The position numbers were made by a program, and so were the translations under genes. Below, in pieces: positions 7,965 through 17,758 of a stretch of DNA of 38,951 nt. Where the stretch lies: contig NZ_ACCB01000040.1 of assembly GCF_000173735.1 (NCBI RefSeq), positions 1-38,951 of the forward strand. The letters are read 5' to 3'. Source of the DNA: Yersinia aldovae ATCC 35236. GTDB taxonomy: Bacteria; Pseudomonadota; Gammaproteobacteria; Enterobacterales; Enterobacteriaceae. The notes beneath the pieces were generated by a model. It ran no database searches, was not told the DNA's origin, and saw only the letters and a program-made list of their open reading frames with translations. Position 1 is the stretch's first letter. The number at the start of each line of letters is the position of its first letter.

Positions 7965-10900
7965 TTAATACAGGGTGTCCGGCAGGCTGAATTGACTAAA
8001 TAGCCCACCTGCGAATGGGTTATCTGACTCATCAACGGAGATGCGATACGTCATTTCCCCCCCATCGACCATAAAGCGGACATCAAAGGAGCTGCTGCCA
8101 ACATTGGTTAGCTCACCGGCATTAATCAGCCGTAATTGTGCCCACGGGCCAGTAAAGCTCAGGGATCGCGGCGATTTGCCGCTTTCATCTGGCACCAAGG
8201 TCAACTTGCTTTCGACACCCGCACGCATGGAGTTTGGCCAAACCAGATTCACCACACCGCTGCGGCCATGTGCGTAATCCAGCAGTTGCCCGTCCAGATT
8301 CAACACGCTGCGCCGTTTATTACCACTCAACATGACCGGTTCAATCGCAAACTGCGTGCCCAAGCCATTTTGTGCCGAGAAGAAGGTGTCGCGGATCTTC
8401 TGCGCCTGCGCCAGTTGTTGTAAAACATCAGGCCGGATCAGCAATTGACCATCACTGCCGCTGGTCAGGTTGTTCTCAACAAAGGGCTTCAAGTTTTGTT
8501 GATAGAACGCATCAAGGGTGCCTTTTGGCCCAAAGAAGCGTTCAAACTCACTCAATGGCACATCCTGTTTTGAGTTAGGATCGAACGGATAACGGCCAGC
8601 CAGATAGGTTTGATACTGTTTGATCACCGTCTCATTCCACTCGACTTCCAGTGATTGGATAGCCTCCATCATCACCACCCGCCAGGCTTGTTCAGCCAGA
8701 TCACCCACCCAGCGATTCAGAGGTTCCGGTAAGTTTTTTGCCTGCTGCTGCACTTCGAAGATAGGATCACTGTTGTTTTGATCCAAACGCAATTGAACCG
8801 CTTTCAACGCCGCTTTCCCTGGCGCAGGTGAGTTCTGAATCGCCAACAGATAACGGTGTAATTCGGTCAATTTCTGGTAAACGCTCTGGATCACGCTGCC
8901 TTTGTCGCCATTCTCAACCAATATCGCCGTCTCAGGCGCAAACTCACGATTGATACGTGCCAGCAGCAGGTAATCTGACTTCTGCATCAGATCCTGACGC
9001 TCTTTAGCGACAATTGAATCGGGTATGGCGGGTAAGCGCGTGTTATCACTCAGCGTCTGTAATGCGCGGCGGAAAGGCTGCTCGCCGCTGATCACCTGCT
9101 CAATCGCACTGATCGCTTGTGGTAAATCCTCAAACTCACCGACTGACAGGTTATTCATGGCAGCGCGCCAGGTGGCGGTATAGTCGCCGAGGTACTGTTC
9201 GGTAACCTGCCGCTGGATCTCTTTACGATCAGCTTCGCTATACTCAACATTCTTGCTGAGATTGAGCACCCAGCTATCCATCACGGTCAGTTCGACCAGT
9301 TGATCATTCTGTTTGACAAAATAGTTCTGCAAACCGTTACGTGTCAGAAACTGCGGAATAACCAACAAGCGATCGTTACTGGAGACAAATACATCATCAA
9401 AACTTGCGCCAATCTGGTCGCGTAGGTCGAGCGCTGGCGGCAATGCATCTTGCGCTTTGATGCGCAGATTCTGATAAACACGTTGATAAATAGAGAGTTT
9501 ACTTAACTCTTGCTGCGCTAACTGAATCGGCTTCAGATAAGGTACAAAACTCTTAATCGCATATTGATCGCCATCTTCCCGCGCAGCGTGCCAATCGGTA
9601 TGTTGTAACGCATAGTTCAAATGACCCAGCAATTGCTGTTGCAGCTCGCGCTGACCATTGAATTGCTGACTCCAGCGATGGCTCATATATTGTTCAACCA
9701 GCGGTATATTTCGCCCACTGCCGTCTTCTAACATCCGCATCACACGCAGGATCTCAAGCTTCTCCTCGCTGCCCTTTGGGGCGGCATTCAGCTGCTCCAA
9801 CAGGCCGCTCATCAGCGCCGGAACAAAACGCTGCTGTAGCAGTTGCAGGTAGGTGCTTTCAACGTATGGGCCGATATTATTGCCCTGATACAGCCCCATA
9901 TCAGCGAGGAGAGAGTTTCGCTCATGGTAATTGCCATAAGCCAACGTGGCATCACGAATGGGGTTCAGCAAGGGCAGTTGTAAATTGCCAAAGCGATCGT
10001 CACCTTTGGGTGGCGGGATCGATAAGAAGGTTTTTGCTTGCGCTAATACCTCTTGCCCAGCGCGGTAGTTTGCCTGGTAGTAATAGTGCCAATAGCCCCA
10101 CAGGATCGCGGCTGTCAGCGCGCCAATACAGGAAAAAACGATCATGCGCTTTCTGGCATGACGCAACCAGATACTATTTTCTCCCGCCAAGTTAGGCTCG
10201 GCCAGCAGCACTTGATTAAACAGCGCCTTGGTAAAATAAGGAGCGGTATCGGCAACCGGCCAGGTCGGGAATGCCTGCGGCGCAAGGTGATACTGCACAG
10301 CCGCCGATTGGGTAAAGATATCGTCCATTTGCCCACGCTGCTGGGCGGAGGTGAGATAAATGCCGCGAAGCAATGGCTGGGCATTATCCCCGCTGTACAA
10401 AATCCCCTCCAGCAATTGCACCACGTACTCATGCAGCCCTTGCACCTGGCGGGTAAAACTGAACAACTGACTGCGTTGGCCTGCATCAACACTGTTAAGC
10501 ATCATATCTGGCATCGCGCTGTTGAGTTGGGTGACCCATTGCTGCCAAAACTGTTGTAACTCCGTGCGCCACTCTTCTGGATTCACGGCATTTAGGCTAA
10601 ACGTCACCCCCAATACCGCTTCACGCTGGGCTTTATCCAGCGATTGATACATCGCCTCGAACCCATACAACAGATCCATTTTGGTAAAAACGACATACAG
10701 TGGCACCTGACAGTGCAATGCCAACCGGATATCCTGCAAACGCTGATGGATATCGGCAACGTAAGTCTCACGCTGGGTTTTATTCGAGGTCATCATCTGA
10801 TGGAGATCAACCGTAAGAATAATGCCATTCAGCGGTTGACGTTGACGCTGCGCCACCAGCCAGGACAGTAAACTCTGCCATAAGCGGCTGTTTAGTGACG

Positions 10901-11498
10901 TTTTTCCTACTATGGAGGTGACAGGTTGTTCTATCAACTCACCGGCGGGATCAATAATGACCGCCTGCTCCCCTAACCAGCATCTGACGCGCAGATCCGC
11001 CGTGTTCTCCACATTAATTCGCGCTGGGGGGGCGATTTCTGTCAGCTTATACCCCTCTTTGATCAGCGTACTTTTACCACTGTTGCGTGCGCCAATAACC
11101 ATATACCACGGTAAGCGATACAAGTATGACGGGGTATTCAGGTGACGCTGAAGTTGCTGCTTCCAGACATTCAGGTAGTGGTTTTGTTGTTCAATATCAG
11201 CACTGATAGGATCATCAATTTGCGTTTTTACCTGCAACTGGAGTTTTTCCAATTGTTGTAACCGCTTCATGACTTTCAGACTCAGCCAGCAAACAGCCAC
11301 CAGGACAAAAACGGCAGTCACCAACCAACGGCTTAACCGTGTCTCAAACGGGTGATCTTCCCCCAGCTGCCACGCGGGGCCGTAGATCCACACCCAAATT
11401 AATGCCGCGCAAGCCAATAAAATCAATACCACCGGTACTGACGCTTTTAGCCGAGGGATTGCGGGTTTGGCAATGCGTATAAAAAAGGGCAGTTTCAT
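7965..11498 (-). CDS. tssM: TssM (IcmF-like) T6SS inner-membrane complex protein
   Basis: An 1177-residue core component that spans the inner membrane and, with TssL and TssJ, forms the channel complex. It has membrane segments at about 21-39, 58-75 and 453-474. Between the second and third is a cytoplasmic NTPase-like domain with intact Walker A (GARNSGKS, 136-143), Walker B-like IIDPAGE (181-187) and a TKMD motif (272-275). The long periplasmic part ends in the IcmF C-terminal beta domain (FTGPWAQLRLI, FDVRFMVDGGEMTYRISVD). The length is typical. ATG 11498 follows CAGGAG with about 9 bases spacing, 31 bases after tssA. The Walker A is not degenerate, unlike in some TssM proteins, so NTP binding is possible. 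Confidence 0.97.
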   Translation of the reverse strand: MKLPFFIRIAKPAIPRLKASVPVVLILLACAALIWVWIYGPAWQLGEDHPFETRLSRWLVTAVFVLVAVCWLSLKVMKRLQQLEKLQLQVKTQIDDPISADIEQQNHYLNVWKQQLQRHLNTPSYLYRLPWYMVIGARNSGKSTLIKEGYKLTEIAPPARINVENTADLRVRCWLGEQAVIIDPAGELIEQPVTSIVGKTSLNSRLWQSLLSWLVAQRQRQPLNGIILTVDLHQMMTSNKTQRETYVADIHQRLQDIRLALHCQVPLYVVFTKMDLLYGFEAMYQSLDKAQREAVLGVTFSLNAVNPEEWRTELQQFWQQWVTQLNSAMPDMMLNSVDAGQRSQLFSFTRQVQGLHEYVVQLLEGILYSGDNAQPLLRGIYLTSAQQRGQMDDIFTQSAAVQYHLAPQAFPTWPVADTAPYFTKALFNQVLLAEPNLAGENSIWLRHARKRMIVFSCIGALTAAILWGYWHYYYQANYRAGQEVLAQAKTFLSIPPPKGDDRFGNLQLPLLNPIRDATLAYGNYHERNSLLADMGLYQGNNIGPYVESTYLQLLQQRFVPALMSGLLEQLNAAPKGSEEKLEILRVMRMLEDGSGRNIPLVEQYMSHRWSQQFNGQRELQQQLLGHLNYALQHTDWHAAREDGDQYAIKSFVPYLKPIQLAQQELSKLSIYQRVYQNLRIKAQDALPPALDLRDQIGASFDDVFVSSNDRLLVIPQFLTRNGLQNYFVKQNDQLVELTVMDSWVLNLSKNVEYSEADRKEIQRQVTEQYLGDYTATWRAAMNNLSVGEFEDLPQAISAIEQVISGEQPFRRALQTLSDNTRLPAIPDSIVAKERQDLMQKSDYLLLARINREFAPETAILVENGDKGSVIQSVYQKLTELHRYLLAIQNSPAPGKAALKAVQLRLDQNNSDPIFEVQQQAKNLPEPLNRWVGDLAEQAWRVVMMEAIQSLEVEWNETVIKQYQTYLAGRYPFDPNSKQDVPLSEFERFFGPKGTLDAFYQQNLKPFVENNLTSGSDGQLLIRPDVLQQLAQAQKIRDTFFSAQNGLGTQFAIEPVMLSGNKRRSVLNLDGQLLDYAHGRSGVVNLVWPNSMRAGVESKLTLVPDESGKSPRSLSFTGPWAQLRLINAGELTNVGSSSFDVRFMVDGGEMTYRISVDESDNPFAGGLFSQFSLPDTLY

Positions 11499-11529
11499 GC
11501 GCTAAAGCTCCTGTTCCAGGGCAAGATCA

Positions 11530-12921
11530 TCACGGTTTGAGCTGTCGCTGTTTTTCTGTCAGCAACGCCATCAACGCCGGCTCCCATTCGCTTAACTGCA
11601 ATTGCTGTCCGACCTGCAATAAGCTGTGGTATTGCTGCTGCGCCAGTGCGGTTAAACCCGCTTTTTCCAATAACTGTGCACTGAGCAATTGATGGTAAAA
11701 ACGGTCCCGTGGTTCGGATTGCTGCGGTTGCCTGTCGATAACCTGTAATGCGGCTTCCAATCCTTGCTGTTGATAGCATTGCCAAATTTCATCCTGTTCA
11801 AGAGTGCTACTGCCGCTCTGATGCCCGGTATCCTGCTGTAACCAGACGGTGGATTCAGCGGAAATAAAGGGTGTCATATCAGTAAAAAAGAGGGTTCTTA
11901 GTGTGGGAATTCGGGTTAAAAAAGTGTTGAGTTCGTCATTGATAGCCTGTGCAACGGGTTCATAACCAAGCCGTTTTGCAATTTGCGCCGAAAGTACATG
12001 TCCGTCGAGCCAATAGGGTGCGAGTGTCAGGCTCTGTTCCACCTGCTGCCACAATGACAAATCGGCATTGGGCAACTGCGCTAAATAATCAGCGATCCGG
12101 TCGGCTGAAACCGCAGCCAGTGGAGTACGACCGTCACTCTGCGCCATCGGCGCTGCCGTTAACGTTCCCCACACCGCATGGCGGCGCAATCTAAATCCTA
12201 TCGCCGCATCGGGCTGAAGCTCACACAACAAATCAGCCATTTTGAGCAATGTTTGCCGCCAGGCTTTGTCACTAGAGTTATCAATGCTTATCGTCGGCGT
12301 AGTCGCGGTGATCGGAGTTGTTGTCGCGACGACCGAATGGGATGGGTGTGGCTGCTCAGTTGTTACTGCTTCAACAAACCGTTCGGGTTTTCGCGCATAA
12401 CGCGCACGTAACCCATCCACCTCTTTTGCCAGACTCGGTTCACTGCTATGCCAAACCTGCGCTAAATGAGCCAGCAACCCTTGCACACTCTCGCGTTGTG
12501 CATCATTTGCCCGCTGGCTAAAACTGCTGCTGGCACTGTCGAAACGTTTCAGAATTTGTTGGGCAAAACGCCGTTTATGGGATGGGTTTTGCGGCCATGC
12601 CTCAATCCAAAAAAGTTGCACGTATTCGGTCAGTAATGAGATAGCCAGCATCAGTTCACCCGGCTGCCCTGCGTGCTGTAAGGTGCGAAGGAGATGTACC
12701 ATCAGGCGGAAATCTTTGCTTTCCTCAGACAGCAGTACCATCGCCTGTTGCTGAATATCATCAATATTCAGCGTGGCATGGGCCAGCGAACCTAACTTAA
12801 CCATTTGGCCATCAATGTATTCCCACTGCGGGTTATCATCAGCCAATGGTTGTGCGGTCTGTTCTGGTGACAAAGGCATCCGCAGTAATTTATGCCACGG
12901 GTGCTGTGATGTAATATCCAT
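11530..12921 (-). CDS. tssA: TssA (ImpA/VasJ) T6SS baseplate/sheath assembly protein
   Basis: A TssA protein with the ImpA N-terminal domain near its start (NPQWEYIDGQMVKLGSLAHATLNIDDIQQ, given here in parts: WEYIDGQMVKLGSLAH). A linker rich in Thr/Pro/Ser follows (about 195-215), then a C-terminal helical domain. TssA initiates baseplate and sheath-tube assembly. ATG 12921 (MDITSQHPWHKLL) is preferred; upstream TTG 12933 and GTG 12930 overlap the tagO stop and lack a better ribosome site. From 12921 the protein has 463 residues. It is cytosolic with no membrane span, unlike the VasL-type paralogue two genes downstream. Confidence 0.9.
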   Translation of the reverse strand: MDITSQHPWHKLLRMPLSPEQTAQPLADDNPQWEYIDGQMVKLGSLAHATLNIDDIQQQAMVLLSEESKDFRLMVHLLRTLQHAGQPGELMLAISLLTEYVQLFWIEAWPQNPSHKRRFAQQILKRFDSASSSFSQRANDAQRESVQGLLAHLAQVWHSSEPSLAKEVDGLRARYARKPERFVEAVTTEQPHPSHSVVATTTPITATTPTISIDNSSDKAWRQTLLKMADLLCELQPDAAIGFRLRRHAVWGTLTAAPMAQSDGRTPLAAVSADRIADYLAQLPNADLSLWQQVEQSLTLAPYWLDGHVLSAQIAKRLGYEPVAQAINDELNTFLTRIPTLRTLFFTDMTPFISAESTVWLQQDTGHQSGSSTLEQDEIWQCYQQQGLEAALQVIDRQPQQSEPRDRFYHQLLSAQLLEKAGLTALAQQQYHSLLQVGQQLQLSEWEPALMALLTEKQRQLKP

Positions 12922-12926
12922 AGACC

Positions 12927-13586
12927 TCACCAATGACAGGCGTTACGCAGCGGTTTCAATGCCTGCGTTAACTGGGAAATGTTAAATGTCAGCTGGGGGA
13001 AGTTGCCATGAGTGCTCTCGATAGTCAGTGTCTCAGCCGACATCAGGCGCTTAATCTCATCAATCCCCGCCAGACCACGGCTGGACTCAAGCAAGTAGCC
13101 GTTTTCACGTAAAAACCAATGTACGTCGAAACGGGTATTATCAGCAGCCAACGTGACTTCCCCCTCTTTCTGTGGCCCCACCAGGGCAACTTGTAGGCGA
13201 GTGATATTGTCAATACAGCTCAACATCAGCACCGGTCGCGGTGGCGGAACGCCAATCGCCGGGGTGGTAATAAGCACCATCGGATTCACACCTTCACCTT
13301 GTGTCACCAGGAATGCGGTGGAGTGGTCAGTGCGCCCTTTTTCCTGATTCATGGCTCGTTGCCACGCAGGGCCGGTGTTCTGCGAACGTTGCCCGACGTC
13401 TGATGGTGAGGAGAGCGCATTGTCATAACAATCCAGCCGCACCAATGCCGAGGTTTCACTGCGACAGCGCATCACTATCGCCAGCTTGCTGGTATCTTCC
13501 GCAGGGCGGCTTACTCGCATGTCCAAAAAAGCGCCCGTATGCGGGTTGGAGAAGAGCAACAGACTTATCAATAACCACGTATTCAT
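12927..13586 (-). CDS. tagO: TagO/VasI-family T6SS-associated secreted protein
   Basis: A protein of about 219 residues with a short hydrophobic N-terminal signal (MNTWLLISLLLFSNPHTGAF), so probably periplasmic. It matches the VasI/TagO family by position and by C-terminal motifs (RFDVHWFLRENGYLLESSRG, LTFNISQLTQALKPLRNAC). Cysteines in the mature part (CRSET, LDCYD, LSCID) may form disulfides. ATG 13586 overlaps the upstream stop as ATGA and has AGGTG 6-7 bases upstream; a GTG at 13595 is the alternative. The exact role of this accessory family is not settled. The gene sits between the vasH-like regulator and tssA exactly as VCA0118 does in V. cholerae. Confidence 0.82.
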   Translation of the reverse strand: MNTWLLISLLLFSNPHTGAFLDMRVSRPAEDTSKLAIVMRCRSETSALVRLDCYDNALSSPSDVGQRSQNTGPAWQRAMNQEKGRTDHSTAFLVTQGEGVNPMVLITTPAIGVPPPRPVLMLSCIDNITRLQVALVGPQKEGEVTLAADNTRFDVHWFLRENGYLLESSRGLAGIDEIKRLMSAETLTIESTHGNFPQLTFNISQLTQALKPLRNACHW

Positions 13587-14380
13587 ATCTGGCACCTGTA
13601 TTTCGCCAACTTATAGGCTAAGGTGCGCGGTGCTATCCCCAAACTGGCAGCAATGCGGTTTTTATCCTTACCGTATAAACGCTGGCGCTGCGTCAATACG
13701 GCACATTCCAATGCCTCTACGGCTTCAGTCAGATCATCTATCTTGCTGTAATCTTGAGATAAACCCGGCAAGGCGTTGCTATCAGAAGTACTTAGCGAAA
13801 CCAGCAACTCATCTAACTGTTTTTCACGTTGCCGCTGCTGCTTAAATACACTACGAATCTGGCTTAATTGTGACCTCAGTGATTCCATCTCCTGCAATTT
13901 ATGCAGACGATGCTGAAATATGTGGCAATAAATACCAAATATTCCACGGGTATCAGCGAAGCGCTCAATGTTCTCGGCAAAAACCGCAATCACACCACAT
14001 GCGCGCCCCTGAAAATCAAACAGTGGCAGGGCATACAAGCCGCATCCGGTGGGTAATTCCTGAATAAAGCCACGGAAATCATCATCTTCAATCCGTACCC
14101 CCTGATACAGACTGTCCCAGGTTTCGGGTAAGCCATTGCGCAAAACCTGAATTAACGGATGGTTAACATCTTCAATATTTGCGTCTAATTTCAATGAGAT
14201 ATATTGATTTTTATCGGGATAATGATAACAATCAAGACGCCCTTCACTGGCGTTAAACATCGATACCATCAAGGCACTGAACCTTTGCCGGCGATGGTTA
14301 ACCTCAAGAAAACAGTGGATCAGTTGTTCAACGGAGTCATTGTCCAGCAGAGTGAGTGCGCTCTTTAGCCGTTGTCTCAT
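13583..14380 (-). CDS. VasH-position regulator: sensor-like N-terminus plus Fis-type HTH, no AAA+ domain
   Basis: A 265-residue protein. Residues about 35-160 look like a GAF-type sensor domain (GCGLYALPLFDFQGRACGVI). A coiled coil follows at about 160-195, and a Fis-type helix-turn-helix lies at the C-terminus (about 238-261, NRIAASLGIAPRTLAYKLAK). In V. cholerae the gene at this position, vasH, encodes a sigma54 activator with a central AAA+ domain; that domain (GESGTGKE and GAFTGA motifs) is absent here. The protein can therefore bind DNA but should not remodel sigma54 polymerase. It overlaps tssH and tagO by ATGA on both sides, so it is co-translated with the apparatus genes. It is likely a T6SS regulator; its target is unknown. 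Confidence 0.8.
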   Translation of the reverse strand: MRQRLKSALTLLDNDSVEQLIHCFLEVNHRRQRFSALMVSMFNASEGRLDCYHYPDKNQYISLKLDANIEDVNHPLIQVLRNGLPETWDSLYQGVRIEDDDFRGFIQELPTGCGLYALPLFDFQGRACGVIAVFAENIERFADTRGIFGIYCHIFQHRLHKLQEMESLRSQLSQIRSVFKQQRQREKQLDELLVSLSTSDSNALPGLSQDYSKIDDLTEAVEALECAVLTQRQRLYGKDKNRIAASLGIAPRTLAYKLAKYRCQI

Positions 14381-16980
14381 GTCGCTTCCTCGACTTGTGC
14401 GGTAAACACATTCCCCTCAACCGCAATCCGAATATGGCTAATAGCGACACTGGCAGCCATTTTTTGCAATAACAGCAGCGAAACTGGCGGCAACAGTGCG
14501 CCATCAATAATTGACTCAAGCATACGTGCGCCATTCTCCGCTCGGGTGGCACGCTGTAATATCTCGTCAATTACCTCAGGTTCAATCACCACGTCAGCGT
14601 TAAAACGTTGGCGCAACAGCGTATCCAAACGATTCAGTTTGCCGTGGATAATGGTTTGCAGCGTTCCCTTGCCAAGCGGTAAATAAGGGATAACTTCCAT
14701 CCGGGCGAGCAGGGCAGGTTTAAAGAATTCAGCCAATTCAGGATAAAGTTGCTCATTCAGCAATGCGGGGTTTTCGGCATTATCAACAATGGTCTGGTAG
14801 CCCAGATTGGAGGTCAGGAAAAACACGATATTCTTACAATCAATGATTCGGCCTTCGCCATCAGCCAGTTCACCTTTATCAAAGGCTTGATAGAACAGGT
14901 TCAGCACATCTGGATGCGCCTTTTCTACTTCATCAAGTAGTACCACCGAGTAGGGCTTCTGACGGATAGCTTCCGTCAAAACGCCCCCTTCGCCATACCC
15001 GACATAGCCCGGTGGCGAACCAATCAGACGGGAAACTGTATGTTTTTCCTGAAATTCAGACATATTGATGGTGGTGAGATATTGGCGGCCACCGTAGAGC
15101 AATTCAGAAATCTGTAATACCGTTTCTGTTTTACCCACCCCACTTGGCCCCACTAGCAGGAAAGCGCCCATCGGCCGGCCGGGGCGACGTAAATCTGCCC
15201 TTGCCGTCAGCATGTGTTGGTGCAGGCAATGGATTGCCAAATCTTGCCCTTTGATTTGCTGACCCAGATAAGCTGGCAACTCGGTAACGACCGCCAACTC
15301 ACTCTGAGAAAGGCGATTTAACGGCACACCGGTCCATTCTGCAATCACCGCCGCAATCTGAGTTTTATCCACATGTGGCGACACTAGCGTCTGATGTTGC
15401 TGCAACTGTGCCAGCTCATCACCCAGCGCGGCCAGACTGACCACTTGCTCATCCGTTGCCAGCGCATCTTGTGCCAGTAGAATCGCGCGTTGTGCGATGA
15501 TCTGCTGCACCAGGTCTTGTTGTTTTTCCCAGCGCGTATTCAGTTCGGTGAGCTGCTGTTCAATAGCCATGCGCTGCTGTTTTAGTACGGTTAAACGCTC
15601 ATCCGGGCAGCTTAAGCCCAGGCGCAATTCGCGCTCCAGCATCTCTATTTCCATCGCCTGATGGTGCAACTGGTTTTTCAGCGCCGAAACCTGACGCGGG
15701 GGTGAAGTGAGGTTGATAGCGACACGCGCAGCGGCGGTGTCTAACACATCAATCGCTTTGTCTGGCAGTTGGCGGCCAGAAATATAACGATCACTGAGCA
15801 TGGCTGCCGCCTGCAATGCTTCATCATCGATCAGTACGCCGTGCGCTTGTTCATATACCGTGCGCAGGCCGCGCATGATAATCGTTGCCTCTTCCGCACT
15901 GGGTTCGGCGACTTTAACCAACTGAAAACGACGCGACAGCGCAGCATCTTTCTCAAAATACTTTTTGTATTCGCTCCAGGTGGTTGCGGCGATGGTTTTT
16001 AACTCACCGCGCGCTAACGCGGGTTTGAGCAGATTTGATATGTCTAACCCGCCTTGCTGATTCCCCGCGCCGATCAGCGTATGTGCCTCATCTATAAACA
16101 GAATAATCGGTGTAGTAGATTGCGCTATTTCCGCCATAATGCCTTTGAAGCGTTTTTCAAACTCCCCTTTCACCGCAGCACCGGCCTGAAGCGCCCCTAA
16201 GTCCAGTGTCATTAATTCACTGTTACGTAGCTTTTCCGGTACATGGTTATCCACGATGCGCAGGGCTAAACCTTCGATTAACGCACTTTTGCCGACACCT
16301 GCCTCCCCCACCACAATCGGGTTATTTTTACGGCGGCGACACAGAATATCGATCATCAGATCGATCTCTTCATCGCGACACAACACCGGATCCAGCGAGC
16401 CATTACGCGCCTGTTCAGTCATATTGCTGGTGTAGCGTGCGAGTAGGCTTTCACCATTAATTGCCGCGCTGCTGCTCGCATCCGCACCTTTTTCTCGCTG
16501 TGGTGCTTCTGCCGAATCTGCCGTCCAGTCGCTAAAGTTCTGGCGCAATAACTCACGATTAACCGGCGATAATAATCGACTTGCCGTGGGTATGAGATAA
16601 CGCAGTGGACTGAGCAATAATGTCAGTAACATCACGCCACTGCGTAACTGGCTATGTTCCATCTCGGTTGATGCCAGCAACCAACTATCCTGTAGCCACT
16701 CCACCAATAATGGGGAAAAGCTCGGATAGGTTTGAGTGATAGATTGATAGCCTGAAACGCGTTGGTCGAGCAGTTCTCGCAGCTCATCCACTTCAACCCC
16801 GGCATGATTCAGTATCAATCTGACATCACATAGCGGTGTAGCCATCATCTGGAACAAGACCTGAGAAACGGTAACTTCAGCTTCTTGCTGATTGACGCAA
16901 TGTGCAGCAGCCGCTTCCAGCGCGTGGCGGGCGATAGGATTAAGGCGGTTTACCAGTGTGGGCAAGTCAATTTGAATCAT
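14377..16980 (-). CDS. tssH: TssH (ClpV) sheath-disassembly AAA+ ATPase
   Basis: An 867-residue class II Clp ATPase that unfolds contracted TssBC sheaths for reuse. The N-terminal ClpV domain (about 1-150) is followed by the first AAA+ module with Walker A GEAGVGKS (225-232) and Walker B LFIDEAH (294-300). The middle coiled domain spans about 425-530. The second module has Walker A GPSGVGKT (611-618) and Walker B VVLLDEVEKAHP (679-690). All core ATPase motifs are intact. ATG 16980 follows AGGGACG. It lies 10 bases after tssL and overlaps the regulator gene by 4 bases. Confidence 0.97.
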   Translation of the reverse strand: MIQIDLPTLVNRLNPIARHALEAAAAHCVNQQEAEVTVSQVLFQMMATPLCDVRLILNHAGVEVDELRELLDQRVSGYQSITQTYPSFSPLLVEWLQDSWLLASTEMEHSQLRSGVMLLTLLLSPLRYLIPTASRLLSPVNRELLRQNFSDWTADSAEAPQREKGADASSSAAINGESLLARYTSNMTEQARNGSLDPVLCRDEEIDLMIDILCRRRKNNPIVVGEAGVGKSALIEGLALRIVDNHVPEKLRNSELMTLDLGALQAGAAVKGEFEKRFKGIMAEIAQSTTPIILFIDEAHTLIGAGNQQGGLDISNLLKPALARGELKTIAATTWSEYKKYFEKDAALSRRFQLVKVAEPSAEEATIIMRGLRTVYEQAHGVLIDDEALQAAAMLSDRYISGRQLPDKAIDVLDTAAARVAINLTSPPRQVSALKNQLHHQAMEIEMLERELRLGLSCPDERLTVLKQQRMAIEQQLTELNTRWEKQQDLVQQIIAQRAILLAQDALATDEQVVSLAALGDELAQLQQHQTLVSPHVDKTQIAAVIAEWTGVPLNRLSQSELAVVTELPAYLGQQIKGQDLAIHCLHQHMLTARADLRRPGRPMGAFLLVGPSGVGKTETVLQISELLYGGRQYLTTINMSEFQEKHTVSRLIGSPPGYVGYGEGGVLTEAIRQKPYSVVLLDEVEKAHPDVLNLFYQAFDKGELADGEGRIIDCKNIVFFLTSNLGYQTIVDNAENPALLNEQLYPELAEFFKPALLARMEVIPYLPLGKGTLQTIIHGKLNRLDTLLRQRFNADVVIEPEVIDEILQRATRAENGARMLESIIDGALLPPVSLLLLQKMAASVAISHIRIAVEGNVFTAQVEEAT

Positions 16981-16990
16981 CAGTGCGTCC

Positions 16991-17758
16991 CTAGCTCAAT
17001 AAATTGTTTAGCTGTTGCAAAATATCCTGAGTCTGGTTGTGCAGATGGACGGCATAAAACAGATAAATCACCACCAGCAACCCCACGCCACCCCATAGCA
17101 GATGTTTAATGGTCAAACGCTTATTGAGGTGATAACGACTACTTAGGCGGCTCCCCTGCTGAAACAGCACCGTCGGCGGCGCATCACCACGTAACTGATG
17201 CAACTGGTGATACAGTCGGCGAAACAGTCGCTCAAAATCATCACTGTTTTGTGATGTCACTTTGTAGCGGCCACGGTAGCCCAAACAAAAACAGAGATAG
17301 ATAAACTCCAACAAATCCTGATAACGTTTGGGTTCTCCCATCAAACGTTCCAGCAAGACGTACACTTTCTCGCCACCCCAGGTTTCATTATGAAAATGCA
17401 CCAGCAGCGATTGCTGTAACCAACCGTTCTGTGTGTTCCAGCCATGTCCTAATGCGGTTTCATCGATGAATGTACACAGCACATAGCGGAAAGAGATGAT
17501 GGCTCCCGGTTCATAACCTTTGGTTTGCAGGTATTGTTCAATGGCACGGATATCCGTCACCACCTGCTGATAGAGTTGGTCTGGTAAAGATTGGTTTTCC
17601 ATATCTTTGAGCCGCAAGACCATGCCAAGCAATGGCGTGGCGGCGTCTATCATCGTGTTTAGGCTTTCGCCACGCAGTGGCAACTGATACTGCCGATAGG
17701 AGGTAACGGTTTCCTGTGCGGGGAATGCGGTGCTGTCGCTCGCAACATCCATTTTCAT
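16991..17758 (-). CDS. tssL: TssL (DotU/IcmH-like) T6SS membrane protein
   Basis: A 255-residue tail-anchored protein. The cytoplasmic DotU domain (about 25-190) has the family pattern (MVLRLKDMEN, YVLCTFIDETALGHGWNTQN, LEFIYLCFCLGYRGRY). A single membrane helix sits near the C-terminus (about 217-240, WGGVGLLVVIYLFYAVHL). The short form has no peptidoglycan-binding OmpA domain, so anchoring to the wall would need another protein. ATG 17758 overlaps the tssK stop as TAATG, suggesting translational coupling. It partners with TssM and TssK. Confidence 0.96.
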   Translation of the reverse strand: MKMDVASDSTAFPAQETVTSYRQYQLPLRGESLNTMIDAATPLLGMVLRLKDMENQSLPDQLYQQVVTDIRAIEQYLQTKGYEPGAIISFRYVLCTFIDETALGHGWNTQNGWLQQSLLVHFHNETWGGEKVYVLLERLMGEPKRYQDLLEFIYLCFCLGYRGRYKVTSQNSDDFERLFRRLYHQLHQLRGDAPPTVLFQQGSRLSSRYHLNKRLTIKHLLWGGVGLLVVIYLFYAVHLHNQTQDILQQLNNLLS

